Source: Nostoc paludosum FACHB-159 (GTDB lineage: Bacteria > Cyanobacteriota > Cyanobacteriia > Cyanobacteriales > Nostocaceae). From it: a DNA stretch of 64,000 nucleotides. Position numbers and translations under genes: made by a program. Numbering within the stretch: position 1 is the stretch's first letter; each line of letters opens with the position of its first letter. Of this stretch, positions 52,777-61,806 are shown piece by piece. The stretch is taken from assembly GCF_014698835.1 (NCBI RefSeq), contig NZ_JACJTU010000025.1:62001-126000 (forward strand), given 5' to 3'. A model generated the notes under the pieces. The model saw only the letters and a list, made by a program, of their open reading frames with translations. It was not told where the DNA came from and made no database searches.

Positions 52777-52948
52777 CTAGTAGTACGCCAAGAAAACTTT
52801 GCATGGTGGCTAGCTCCAAGGGCAGAGGGGCGGAGGAGCAGAGGGGCAGAGGGGAAAGAACAAGGCACATTGAACTCTCCTCTGCACCCCTGCACCCCTG
52901 CTCCTCTGCCTGCCCCCACCTAACATTTTTGGGTTGGCAGACTACTAG
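52777..52948. mobile_element. MITE with CTAGTAGTCTGCCAA-type ends
   Basis: Left end CTAGTAGTACGCCAAGAAAA; right end GGGTTGGCAGACTACTAG is its near complement. The core holds GGCAGAGGGGCGGAGGAG and the complementary CTCTGCACCCCTGCACCC, like the member at 20647-20790. It sits 24 bp after the CPBP gene end. Confidence 0.8.
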
Positions 52949-53064
52949 CACTGCCCACAAAGCTTTACCGTGAAAGGTTTTAAAAAGAAAGGTTTTAAAA
53001 ATGGTGGGCGATGCTCACTACTTGAATTGATGCTCAACTCTACAGTTTTAAGGTGGTAAATCAA

Positions 53065-53352
53065 ATGATTCAGTACAAAGATTTTGCGCCTCGGATTACT
53101 GAACGGGGACCCTTCGGCGGACCTTCCGATTACGAATCCTTCTCTGAGGTTGTGAGTGCTGTCAATCAGTGGATTGCAAGTACAACGATACAGGTGATCA
53201 ATGTTGAAACTGTTGTTTTACCCGATCGGATTGAAGGCACAAGTGATGATGTCTACGGAGTGACGACCAGTAATGCTTTCCACCCAGTGATGATCAGTCA
53301 GGGTCTTGCAATCAATTGCTTTCAATGTGTGCGTGTGTGGTACAGAGAATAA
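53065..53352 (+). CDS. Small soluble protein, unknown function
   Basis: 95 residues from ATG 53065, preceded by AAGGTGG at a good distance; the GTG at 53053 is possible. It contains QYKDFAPRITERGPFGGPSDYESF and VETVVLPDRIEGTSDDVYG and ends QCVRVWYRE. Looks like a compact alpha/beta domain, probably conserved in cyanobacteria. No family recognised. Confidence 0.6.
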   Translation: MIQYKDFAPRITERGPFGGPSDYESFSEVVSAVNQWIASTTIQVINVETVVLPDRIEGTSDDVYGVTTSNAFHPVMISQGLAINCFQCVRVWYRE

Positions 53353-53373
53353 GCTTTATTGGAAAGAGAAAAA

Positions 53374-53751
53374 ATGAAACGATTTACTTTGTTTACTTTC
53401 CTGTATCTTGCGCTCGGAGTTTGTTTGACGGCGATCGCACTTGGATACCCAAACCTGCCTTCGGGTTCTCAAAGAAGCTTGTTCATCAGTGCAGGAACCT
53501 CCTACATTTTTTGTCTCCTCAGCACCTTCCCATTTTGGCGCGAGAGGACGATCCGCTTCTATCGCAGACGGAATTCAGCGGTAATTCTACCCTGGTTGGT
53601 GATTGGATTCAATATTGTTTGGATGATCTGGGAGGTTCAGAGTCAGAACTGGACGATGGAAGCCATTTTAGGAGCGTTTTTGCGGCTAATAGTTGTCTTA
53701 CCGTTTGTAGAACTCATTGTGATTACATGGCAAGTGAATTCTGAACATTAG
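53374..53751 (+). CDS. Small membrane protein, unknown function
   Basis: 125 residues from ATG 53374, which follows GGAAAGAGAAAAA. Four hydrophobic segments (about 4-20 FTLFTFLYLALGVCLTAIA, 36-50 LFISAGTSYIFCLLS, 71-86 AVILPWLVIGFNIVWM, 100-120 AFLRLIVVLPFVELIVI). No known family. The GC content is nearer to the host than the TetR gene. Confidence 0.6.
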   Translation: MKRFTLFTFLYLALGVCLTAIALGYPNLPSGSQRSLFISAGTSYIFCLLSTFPFWRERTIRFYRRRNSAVILPWLVIGFNIVWMIWEVQSQNWTMEAILGAFLRLIVVLPFVELIVITWQVNSEH

Positions 53752-53870
53752 TGTCTAAATCAGATGATCCTGAAACGAACTCGCTCTTTACCGATCGGAG
53801 CAAGCAGATGGAGTAATAACTCCGACACGAAATTGATGCTAACTAGAACTGATCCATCAGGAGGACAATC

Positions 53871-54362
53871 ATGAAACTTCAAACCATTTTCAGATTAATA
53901 ACGATCGCTACAGGATTGCTCGGAGGTTCACTCACTCATCCAGCGATAGCGAAGCGCTGCTGCGTTCGCCCTTGGCGTCTCCCCTTGGGAGAAGCGCAGA
54001 TCGCACACAGCATTCCTCCACAACAAACCTCCCCCATTCTGATCGCCACTGCCTACACTGATTTAACCTTACCTACCTTACGCCAAGGCGATCGCGGCAG
54101 AAACGTGCAATTGTTACAGCGCATCCTTCAAGACAATGGCTTTTTAGGAGCCGCAGGTGTGAGGTTAGGCAATCCAAGGGGGGCGATCGTCGATGGCATC
54201 TTTGATGCGGTCACAGCGTCTGCGGTACGCGATCTCCAGCGACGATACAGAATCCCAGTTACAGGGCGAGTCAATCCAACCACCTGGGAAGTCCTGGATA
54301 TGCACGAAAACCCCTATCGATCGCCGCTTCCCTGGAAACAACAGAACATTACACAACCATAA
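53871..54362 (+). CDS. Peptidoglycan-binding (PG_binding_1) secreted protein
   Basis: 163 residues. Signal peptide of about 28 (LITIATGLLGGSLTHPAIA). Residues about 28-46 (KRCCVRPWRLPLGEAQIA) are encoded by a dispersed repeat inserted in frame at 53943-54002. The PG_binding_1 domain follows (about 72-143): LRQGDRGRNVQLLQRILQDNG, GIFDAVTASAVRDLQRRYRIP, GRVNPTTWEVLD. It probably binds the cell wall in the periplasm. ATG 53871 is preceded by GGAGGACA. Confidence 0.85.
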   Translation: MKLQTIFRLITIATGLLGGSLTHPAIAKRCCVRPWRLPLGEAQIAHSIPPQQTSPILIATAYTDLTLPTLRQGDRGRNVQLLQRILQDNGFLGAAGVRLGNPRGAIVDGIFDAVTASAVRDLQRRYRIPVTGRVNPTTWEVLDMHENPYRSPLPWKQQNITQP

Positions 54363-54379
54363 GCCACAGAAGATTTCTA

Positions 54380-54667
54380 ATGAACCGAAAGATTCTTTCA
54401 ACCAAAATCACAACCACAATCGCAATCACAATTCTGTTCGGCGTACTCCTACTGTTCAATTTTCCATCCCTGGCTCAAGTCAGTTCACAAGTGATTCCCA
54501 GAATCGAAGTGATCGAAAGTTCTGAAGGGATTCCACCCAGCTACCGTTTAGTCATTAGCCGATCTCAGGACAATGTTTATGTCTTCTGTCCGACTGACTT
54601 CGAGCCACAGTTGAACTATCTGCGAAATGTGAAGGCGATTCAATGTAAGCCGTTTACCAGTCCCTAG
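54380..54667 (+). CDS. Small secreted protein, unknown function
   Basis: 95 residues. A signal peptide with TTIAITILFGVLLLFNFPSLAQ is followed by about 60 mature residues, including VIPRIEVIESSEGIPPSYRLVIS and YVFCPTDFEPQLNYL, with two Cys. It lies 17 bp behind the PG-binding gene and may share its transcript. Confidence 0.6.
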   Translation: MNRKILSTKITTTIAITILFGVLLLFNFPSLAQVSSQVIPRIEVIESSEGIPPSYRLVISRSQDNVYVFCPTDFEPQLNYLRNVKAIQCKPFTSP

Positions 54668-55004
54668 AAGTAAACCAGTTAGGGGCAACAGCATAACAAC
54701 TCACACCACTTTGTTGCTTTGAATGGTTAATCAAAATTAGTTACGTATGAGCGAGGCAACTAGCAAGTGTCGATCAAAGTTGGCAAAGCGTAGTTCAGTC
54801 TCTTGAGAAGGTGCTGAAAGAATTTGATCAAAACAATGTAATTAATTTTGTTTATCTACTTGCGATCGTTTAACCCAGGTAGTTATGGTCAACCATTTTG
54901 TTACGTAGGTCAATGACATGTTCAAAACTGCAAAATCACGACAAGAAGTACTGGAATTCAACCTCTTTGGATTTCGACTCTCATTTCAAAAGATAAAGAT
55001 ACCG
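54668..55004. other. Junction upstream of the prolyl oligopeptidase gene
   Basis: About 340 bp. Host-like A/T-rich DNA with a frame (54918-55004) that runs in frame into the foreign gene (MFKTAKSRQEVLEFNLF and on). The composition changes near 55000. It probably marks the left boundary of the acquired segment; the promoter would be host DNA. Confidence 0.5.
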
Positions 55005-57185
55005 ATGCGCCGCGCAACCCTTTTCGCGATCGCGCTACTCTCTACTACCCATTTCGCCTCCGCTTGCACGGATTCTACAGCAATCATGCCTACGATCGCC
55101 TATCCTGAAACCAAGCGGGTCAATGTCGTTGAGGAACATTTCGGGCAGAAGGTCGCCGACCCCTATCGCTGGCTGGAAAACAATGTCCGCAACGACAAGG
55201 AAGTTGCCGCCTGGGTCGAAGCCCAGAACAAGGTGACTAACGCTTATCTCAACACGCTACCAAGTCGAGATATCTTCAAGAACCGACTGAAGCAGTTGTA
55301 CAACTATGAGCGGTTCACCATTCCAGTCAAAAAGGGGGGACGATATTTCTACCTCTATAATTCCGGACTTCAGAGCCAGCGGGTTCTCTATGTCCGCGAC
55401 AGTGTGGATGGCGCAGGGCGTGTGCTGATCGATCCCAACAGTTGGGCAAAAGACGGGGCGATCGCGCTGGCCGAATGGTCGGCATCTGACGACGGCAAGC
55501 GCGTGGTTTATGCGGTGCAGGATGGCGGCACGGACTGGCGCACGATTCGGGTGCTGGACGTAAACACGGGCAAGGTGCAGGGCGATGAAGTTAAATGGGT
55601 GAGGTTCAGCCCCACCATCGCATGGGCTAAGGACGGCTCCGGCTTTTTCTACGCCCGTTACCCTGAACCGAAGCAAGGCGAAGCATCCCAGGCGGGCGTG
55701 ACCAATCATGCCGTCTATTTCCACGCGATCGGCACGCCCCAGGCGCAAGATCGGTTGGTCTATGCCACCCCGGATCAGCCGAATCTGGTGCATACCTTGA
55801 GCATCACCGAAGACGGGCGTTATGTCACGATCACTTCCACGCCCGTTTCAGCGACCAACACACTGACCGTGGTGGATCTCAAGAGCGCTGATTGGAAACC
55901 TCGCAAGCTGGTCGATAATCTCGACAATCAATGGAGCGTTGCTGGCAATGTGGGGACAAAGTTCTTCATCATGACTACCCAGGACGCGCCGCGCTTCAAG
56001 GTGGTGACGATGGACATCGCCACTGCCGACCCAGCGATCAAGGATGTGGTGCCGGAGCAGGATTCGGTTCTGCTCAATGCGTCACTGGTCGGCGGACGGT
56101 TGTTCATCTCGTATCTGGTTGACGTGAAGACGGAAGTTCGACGCTACACGCTCGACGGCAAGGCGGACGGCGTTGTGAAGCTGCCTGGCATCGGCACCGC
56201 GATCGGCTTTGAGGGCGACCACAACGACCAGGAAACCTTCTTCGGCTTCACCAGCTTCAACACTCCGGGCACGATCTATCGATACGATGTCGCCAGCAAT
56301 ACGGCGCGTGTGTGGACACAACCCAAGGTTGCGATCGATCTAAATCGGATCGCGGTCGAACAGCGTTTCTACAAGTCGAAGGACGGTACCCGTGTCCCGA
56401 TGTTTATTGTCCGGCGCAAAGATGTGACCAATCCAGCGCCGACCTTGCTCTATGCGTATGGCGGCTATGCCATAACCGAGCCTCCTGCCTTTTCAGCCGA
56501 GCGGCTAGCGTGGGTCGAACAGGGCGGGGTGTTCGCGCACGCCCATATTCGCGGCGGCTCCGAATATGGCAAGGCATGGCACGAAGCGGGTCGTCGTCAG
56601 AACAAGCAGAACGTCTTCGATGATTTCATAGCAGCGGGCGAGTATCTGAAGGCACAGAGTATCACGCCCCAAAATGGCTTGGCGATTCAGGGCGGATCGA
56701 ATGGCGGACTTCTTATCGGTGCAGTGGTCAATCAACGACCGGATCTGTTCGCCGCTGCGTTACCCCAGGTTGGTGTGATGGATATGCTCCGCTTCGACCA
56801 GTTCACAGGCGGGAAATTATGGGTAGACGAGTTTGGGTCTCCGGCACAGGAAGCGGATTTCCGTAACCTCTTGAAATATTCGCCTTATCACAACATCCAG
56901 TCCGGCAAGGCTTATCCTGCGATCCTCGCCACCACTGCCGACACGGACGATCGCGTGGTGCCGGGACACACCTTCAAATATGTCGCCGCGCTCCAGGCAG
57001 CGGATATCGGTGACAAGCCCCACCTTGTCCGCATCGAGACACGCGCGGGACATGGAGCGGGCAAGCCCACGGACAAGATCATTGAGGAAACGGCTGATAT
57101 GTGGGCTTTTGCCGCTCATTGGACGGGGCTGGATGTGAAGCCAGCGAAGCGATCGCGTCAAACAAATCAACATACGTCGAACTAA
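55005..57185 (+). CDS. Prolyl oligopeptidase (S9A), horizontally acquired
   Basis: 726 residues from ATG 55005 (an in-frame ATG at 54918 would add host-like residues). It starts with a signal peptide (RRATLFAIALLSTTHFASA) followed by a Cys. A beta-propeller domain with PYRWLENN near 48 precedes the hydrolase half: Ser565 in QGGSNGGLLIGA, Asp in DDRVVP near 648-653, His683 in RAGHGAGK, the complete triad. Such enzymes cut short peptides after proline. The GC-rich codon use and family style resemble alphaproteobacterial (sphingomonad-like) enzymes. It has three HIP1 octamers, 55026, 55458 and 57149, so the gene may be long resident. Confidence 0.92.
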   Translation: MRRATLFAIALLSTTHFASACTDSTAIMPTIAYPETKRVNVVEEHFGQKVADPYRWLENNVRNDKEVAAWVEAQNKVTNAYLNTLPSRDIFKNRLKQLYNYERFTIPVKKGGRYFYLYNSGLQSQRVLYVRDSVDGAGRVLIDPNSWAKDGAIALAEWSASDDGKRVVYAVQDGGTDWRTIRVLDVNTGKVQGDEVKWVRFSPTIAWAKDGSGFFYARYPEPKQGEASQAGVTNHAVYFHAIGTPQAQDRLVYATPDQPNLVHTLSITEDGRYVTITSTPVSATNTLTVVDLKSADWKPRKLVDNLDNQWSVAGNVGTKFFIMTTQDAPRFKVVTMDIATADPAIKDVVPEQDSVLLNASLVGGRLFISYLVDVKTEVRRYTLDGKADGVVKLPGIGTAIGFEGDHNDQETFFGFTSFNTPGTIYRYDVASNTARVWTQPKVAIDLNRIAVEQRFYKSKDGTRVPMFIVRRKDVTNPAPTLLYAYGGYAITEPPAFSAERLAWVEQGGVFAHAHIRGGSEYGKAWHEAGRRQNKQNVFDDFIAAGEYLKAQSITPQNGLAIQGGSNGGLLIGAVVNQRPDLFAAALPQVGVMDMLRFDQFTGGKLWVDEFGSPAQEADFRNLLKYSPYHNIQSGKAYPAILATTADTDDRVVPGHTFKYVAALQAADIGDKPHLVRIETRAGHGAGKPTDKIIEETADMWAFAAHWTGLDVKPAKRSRQTNQHTSN

Positions 57186-57333
57186 TCGAGGAAGCGTAAC
57201 GCCTCACACCACTCTATTTCCGTCAATGCGTAAGTTCTAACAAACTAATTTACACTCTGCGCTTTGGTGGGGTCATCGATGACCCCGTTGATACCTGAAC
57301 CCATCAACAACTAGCTCGAAGGAGTTTATCCCC

Positions 57334-58992
57334 ATGTCTCACATTTCTTCTAACCACAAGCAAGATCGTGGCCTATCTACGCACGGCTCAGAGCCAACGG
57401 TTCCCGCTAAGAGGAGAACCATGCTTGCTCACAAGCCCCACGTCCGAAGCTCGCTAATGATTGGGGCGGTGATATTGGTTCTTAGTGCCTGCGGCCAGCC
57501 CACATTCGGGCACCCGTCAGAGCCAGGAGGAAAAGTCCCTGCGGAGCTGAAACGCTTCTACAACCAGAAGCTGACCTTCGGCTCATGCGAGGGCTACGCC
57601 ACCACGGATGCCGACGCTAAGGCCTTCGCCAACGACACCTTCAAATGCGCCCGGCTTGAGGTGCCGCTCGACTACCAGAACCCCGGCGGGCGAACCGCGC
57701 AGATTGCACTGCTGCGCGTATCGGCGAAGGGCAAGCCGAGCAAACGAATCGGCTCCTTGCTGCTCAACCCAGGCGGCCCCGGCATGTCCGGGATGAGCTA
57801 CGCGGTTGAGGTGGCAAAGGACTTGGCCGACAGTCCGATCGCCAAGCAGTTTGACCTGATCGGGTTCGACCCACGCGGGGTTGCGGCCTCGACACCAGCC
57901 CTAGACTGCTTCACCGATGCCGAACGAGATGCCGACAAGTTGGTCAACTCGATCAACTCCGGGGGCAAGGACTACACGGACCACGAGACCCGTCAATTGT
58001 ACCAAAAATGCGCCGAGCGTTCCGGCGGTGAGGACGTGCTGGCTCACGTCGGCACGCGCGATGTCGCCCGCGACATGGACGTACTCCGCGCGGTGCTCGG
58101 CGATGACAAGCTCTCCTTTTTCGGCGCCAGCTACGGTACCCGGCTCGGCGCGATCTACGCCGAAACCTTCCCGCAGAACGTGCGGGCCATGGTGCTCGAC
58201 GGCGCGGTCGACCCCACCACCGGCACCACCGAGCGTCGCCTCGTCCAGTACGCGGGTTTCCAGCGTGCCTTCGACAACATGGCGGCTTTCTGCGCTAAAA
58301 CCCCGACTTGTCCGCTCGGCACTGATCCCAAGCAAGCTAGCGCCGCCTTCCAGCAGATCGTGCGGCCACTGATTGATAAACCGATCATCACCGCAGACGG
58401 ACGCAAGGTCACTTACACCGCCGTAATTGACGGCGTGACCACTGGGCTTTACAACGAAAAGGCCTGGCCTGCGGTGATTCTAGCCATCACCGAACTCAAG
58501 TCCGGAAGCGGTAAAACCCTGCTGTTCTTGCGCGACATCCTCAGCCAGCGGAATGCCGACGGTAGCTACGGCAATAACTACGAGTCCTTGGTGGCCATTA
58601 ACTGCCTCGACGAGGAACGCCACACGCCCGAGCAGGAGAGCGCGATGACGCGCGACATTTTCAAGGTTGCGCCCTTCCTAGACACTGGCCGACCCGTCAA
58701 CGCCCGCGACCTCTGTGAGCATTGGCGCGTGAAACCCACCCTCGGCTACCCCTACGCCCAGAACATCAAAGGACTCCCTAAAACCTTGGTCGTGTCGGTC
58801 ACCCGCGATCCGGCTACCCCGCACGAGGGCGGCATCAGCCTCGCCAAGACGCTCGGCGCGAGCCTGCTGACCGTCGAGGGCGAACAGCACGGTGTAGCCC
58901 TCATCGGCGGCAATGCTTGTGTCAACGACATCGTAGCCGACTACCTCATCAGTCTCAAAATCCCCGCAGACGGCGCTCGCTGCGTCCTTTAG
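57334..58992 (+). CDS. TAP-type alpha/beta-hydrolase lipoprotein, actinobacterial-like
   Basis: 552 residues. ATG 57334 has GAAGGAG 10 bases ahead. A basic leader precedes a lipoprotein signal (VILVLSACGQP, lipobox L-S-A-C near residues 50-53), so the protein should be a lipid-anchored exoenzyme. The alpha/beta-hydrolase fold includes GSLLLNPGGPGMSGMSY, FDLIGFDPRGV, nucleophile Ser266 in FFGASYGTRLGA, and a TAP-like C-terminal domain with RDPATPHEGGISLAKTLG and EGEQHGVALIGGNACV (His). It resembles Streptomyces tripeptidyl aminopeptidases. It has no HIP1 octamer and very GC-rich codons, unlike the host. Confidence 0.9.
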   Translation: MSHISSNHKQDRGLSTHGSEPTVPAKRRTMLAHKPHVRSSLMIGAVILVLSACGQPTFGHPSEPGGKVPAELKRFYNQKLTFGSCEGYATTDADAKAFANDTFKCARLEVPLDYQNPGGRTAQIALLRVSAKGKPSKRIGSLLLNPGGPGMSGMSYAVEVAKDLADSPIAKQFDLIGFDPRGVAASTPALDCFTDAERDADKLVNSINSGGKDYTDHETRQLYQKCAERSGGEDVLAHVGTRDVARDMDVLRAVLGDDKLSFFGASYGTRLGAIYAETFPQNVRAMVLDGAVDPTTGTTERRLVQYAGFQRAFDNMAAFCAKTPTCPLGTDPKQASAAFQQIVRPLIDKPIITADGRKVTYTAVIDGVTTGLYNEKAWPAVILAITELKSGSGKTLLFLRDILSQRNADGSYGNNYESLVAINCLDEERHTPEQESAMTRDIFKVAPFLDTGRPVNARDLCEHWRVKPTLGYPYAQNIKGLPKTLVVSVTRDPATPHEGGISLAKTLGASLLTVEGEQHGVALIGGNACVNDIVADYLISLKIPADGARCVL

Positions 58993-59344
58993 GGGCGTTG
59001 GGACATCTTAGAACGACATCTTAGAACAATGTACTTGTTTCATAGAGTGCGCTCGCGCCCTTGGGAGGCTTAAATCTTGCACCAATTGCTCCCACTTGAA
59101 ATCACAAGCTATAAAGCTGATTATTCCGTAGGGTGGACAGTGCAGCGCCACCCTCTTCCACAAAGGAGGTGCAAGATGTCCGCGATCGCCTACGGCGGGC
59201 GGTTACGCCATCGGTGCGATTCGTTCGGTCGAAATGAGTAATAATGCTCAGGGATGACCGACATTGGTAAAGTAATCCGAAAGCATTGAGTTCGCACTTT
59301 AATCCTTTACCAGTGAAACTCACAATCCATGTAGGTAAGGAAGT
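58993..59344. other. Intergenic, right border of the island
   Basis: Composition returns to host-like. GTAGGGTGGACAGTGCAGCGCC near 59128 resembles the repeat at 51757-51830; a second short repeat (GCGATCGCCTACGGCGGGCG) lies near 59178-59200. No gene. Confidence 0.5.
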
Positions 59345-59556
59345 CTAGCCGAGCCAACGGCAAAAACAGCTAGATAAAAACAGCACTAATCCTGCTAGCG
59401 CACCGGTAATCATTGGGAAAATATTTAATTTTGCCTGTTCTTCTGTTTTCGATTCACCACTCTTAATTTCCTGTCTATTCTGTGTATCTTTTTCAGCATT
59501 TTTAGATTGATTACTGTTTTGGCTTTCTGCTTTTTCTGCAACTTTTAGAAATTTGA
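59345..59556 (-). pseudogene. Start-less remnant with C-terminal membrane segment
   Basis: The minus-strand frame reads LKFLKVAEKAESQNSNQSKN, then DTQNRQEIKSGESKTEEQ, then ITGALAGLVLFLSSCFCRW and a TAG at 59345. No start codon precedes it (an in-frame TAA is just upstream). Looks like the tail of a tail-anchored protein. Confidence 0.45.
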
Positions 59557-59691
59557 GAATTTACCTGGAAATGCTTGAATTTTCTAATAAATTGACTATT
59601 TTACCTTTAAATCTCTAAAACTGATTGCATTATTATTATTTGAAATAAGTATGAGGCTTTCATTAGCAAACATTTAAAATTTACTCTGCCT

Positions 59692-59859
59692 TCAACCTAC
59701 TAAATCTTTCAGCCAGGCAACTAATTCGTGGTGGACATAGACAGCGATCGCTAGCTGGCGATCTGTAGGAGGTATAATCACTTTAGAAGTAAATATCCAA
59801 ACCAGCAAGATAGAAGTAGCAACTGTCAAAGTCAATATTAGAATGCGGCGTAAACGCAT
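59692..59859 (-). CDS. 55-residue single-span membrane protein
   Basis: ATG at 59859 to TGA at 59692, reading MRLRRILILTLTVATSILLV then WIFTSKVIIPPTDRQLAIAV and YVHHELVAWLKDLVG. A positive N terminus, one transmembrane helix and an amphipathic C-terminal helix are a sensible design. Frame is open, codons are host-like and a HIP1 octamer lies inside. No family recognised. Confidence 0.55.
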   Translation of the reverse strand: MRLRRILILTLTVATSILLVWIFTSKVIIPPTDRQLAIAVYVHHELVAWLKDLVG

Positions 59860-59981
59860 AATTTTACATAAGTTAGCACTACAGATAATATAGATAAAGT
59901 AAGTGTCAAAAAAATGCTATATACAATTTCTGTTAGCATTCCAGCATTGAATGATTGATTTTTAGCTTTTAATTAACGAAC

Positions 59982-60215
59982 ATGATTATGGTTAGTTTAA
60001 TCTTATTATTAATAGGTTTAGGAATTTCGTTTTTAGCGTGGAAAACTCAAGACGAAATTCATCGTATTGCAAGTATGGTAACTGGAACAATTTCTTTGGT
60101 TTGGGGATTTTCTTTAGCTCCCTTGTCATTTCAATTGCTATTTGAGATTATTTCAGTTCTTGCAGCTTTTTCTGTTTGTATGCGTTGCTTAGGTTGTGGT
60201 TCAAACCGAGACTAA
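59982..60215 (+). CDS. Small two-span membrane protein
   Basis: 77 residues with two or three hydrophobic segments (about 2-20 IMVSLILLLIGLGISFLAW, 30-46, 50-66 LAPLSFQLLFEIISVLA) and a C-terminal MRCLGCGSNRD. It resembles small conserved cyanobacterial membrane proteins. Function unknown. Confidence 0.6.
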   Translation: MIMVSLILLLIGLGISFLAWKTQDEIHRIASMVTGTISLVWGFSLAPLSFQLLFEIISVLAAFSVCMRCLGCGSNRD

Positions 60216-60300
60216 CTTTTCACTCGATAAACTTTGTATCATTTTTGAATTGCAAAGCCAAAATATATATTTCGTGCCGTTCATCCCCTATTCCCCATTC

Positions 60301-60330
60301 GGTAGAGACGCGATCGATCGCGTCTCTACC
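60301..60330. repeat. 30-bp perfect TAGAGACG palindrome
   Basis: GGTAGAGACGCGATC and its exact inverse complement, with GATCGATC at the centre. Same arms as the palindrome at 34636-34664. It lies ten bases beyond the cupin gene stop and may end its transcript. Confidence 0.85.
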
Positions 60331-60339
60331 CACTGCCAT

Positions 60340-60939
60340 TTATTTGTATTTAGCTAATGACTTATCTACGTTCAAAAAATGGGCAATTGTAGCTAAAACT
60401 GTAACTATCAGCTTTTGCACAAACACTGGCGGGCCAACGATGATGGTGTCTGCTTTTTCGATCAGCAAGGCAAATTGCAAGAGATTTGTAGGGGTTCCTT
60501 CTTTATTTACCTTGCCATCGATCGCTAGTCCATACAACGACCGGAGAAAATGCTCAAATTCACCAGCTGGTCGGACTTCAGAAGTGAAAGTCACCCAATC
60601 CTCAGACGTATTGCGGAAACTATGATGCATACCGGCAGGAACTTCCAAGGCTTCTCCCGGCCGCAATATTTTTATATTTCCTTTTTCGCCAACTTCCATT
60701 TCCAGCGAACCGCTCAAAACCTTGAAGATTTCTGTCTTAGTATCGTGATAGTGCAGTGGGCTACCTTGGGAACCGGGTGGCAGTTGAAACAGGAATTTGA
60801 CATACTTTCCATTAGTATCATAAGTTGAGCGAAGAATCGTCATGCGATCGCCCGTTACAGGGTTCTCAATTTGTTGATTGTTTGAGTCTGCGGTGAAAAA
60901 TGCGTCAGCAAAGTGAGGGTCTAGTTTTGCAGATATCAT
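60340..60939 (-). CDS. Cupin-domain protein with C-terminal hydrophobic region
   Basis: 199 residues. The cupin core is at about 35-120 with GSPLHYHDTKTEIFKVLSGSLE (HxH and Glu, metal ligands) and PGEALEVPAGMHHSFRNTSE (second motif with His). The C-terminal 70 residues include two hydrophobic stretches (LLQFALLIEKADTIIV, FVQKLIVTVLATIAHFL). Metal-dependent enzyme or sensor; the substrate is unknown. It is divergent from the AraC-type gene, 125 bp between starts, a common regulator-target layout. Confidence 0.85.
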   Translation of the reverse strand: MISAKLDPHFADAFFTADSNNQQIENPVTGDRMTILRSTYDTNGKYVKFLFQLPPGSQGSPLHYHDTKTEIFKVLSGSLEMEVGEKGNIKILRPGEALEVPAGMHHSFRNTSEDWVTFTSEVRPAGEFEHFLRSLYGLAIDGKVNKEGTPTNLLQFALLIEKADTIIVGPPVFVQKLIVTVLATIAHFLNVDKSLAKYK

Positions 60940-61064
60940 TTTCAGAAATTCCCTTGGCGTTGTTCATACTCTCAAGGTATGCTGTCTGCAAAATCTTCAA
61001 TTGACATCCTACGCCAAAGAATTGACCGAAGACGCCGATTTAGAAAACTCCGCCTGAATGCTTT

Positions 61065-61780
61065 ATGAAAGAGGCTACTTTCTCCGTCTCCATTGTTCGA
61101 GATATCGTGCAATATGCAGCAACCTACGACGTAGACGCTAAAAAGTTGTGTGCTGCTGCGGGAATTGAACTAGCGCTGATAGATATGCCAGACCGGCAGA
61201 TTACCGGAGCGCCTTTGAGAGCTTTATGGCGTGAAGTAGTTAAAATGACAGGTGATGAAAACTTCGGCTTGCATTTAGGGGAAGCTTTTAATGTAGCTGC
61301 GATCGGTATTGTCGGCTATGTGCTGTTAAATTGCACTACATTCAAGCAAGTTCTAGAAAAACTCTCTCGTTAGATTGGCCTGTTTTATCAGCCAACCCCA
61401 GCCTCTTGTCTATTTTTGAACAACATGCAAAAGCCATGTTAGACGAGATGAGCCAAGATAACAGTTATAGCAACCTTGTTATTCAAGCAATTTCTCAACA
61501 CTTAAAAGGAGAAGTTCCTGCAATCAAAACTATTGCTCACAATCTAGCCATCAGCGTCCGTAACTTACAGCGAGAATTGCAAACAGAAGGTACTTCATAT
61601 CAACAACTTTTGGATGCGACACGCAAAGAATTAGCACTAAGACACTTAAAAAAAACAGATACTCCAATACATGATGTAGCTTTTTTGTTGGGCTTTTCTG
61701 AACCAAGTGCCTTTCACCGCGCCTTTAAACGATGGACAGGAAAAACTCCAACAGCATACAGGTCAGACAATGTATTTTAG
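61065..61780 (+). pseudogene. AraC-family regulator with an internal deletion
   Basis: The first frame (61065-61373) is the start of an arabinose-binding-type AraC regulator (FSVSIVRDIVQYAATYDVDAKK, MTGDENFGLHLGEAF, YVLLNCTTFKQVLEKLSR) and stops. The second frame resumes at about 61370 with LDWPVLSANPSLLSIFEQHA and has the complete AraC DNA-binding domain (IAHNLAISVRNLQRELQ, DVAFLLGFSEPSAFHRAFKRW). About 100 residues typical of the ligand domain middle are missing and the reading frame changes. The residual C-terminal half may still bind DNA if translated from an inner start. Confidence 0.85.
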
Positions 61781-61806
61781 TCATTCTCCGCGTCCCCGCG
61801 TCTCCC

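Noticed and set aside
55257..55793. 178-residue minus-strand ORF inside the prolyl oligopeptidase gene
   Set aside because: GC-rich shadow frame; the plus-strand enzyme has full motifs.
57901..58372. Overlapping ORFs on both strands in the TAP-type gene
   Set aside because: Long shadow frames are expected in GC-rich DNA; neither has a domain.
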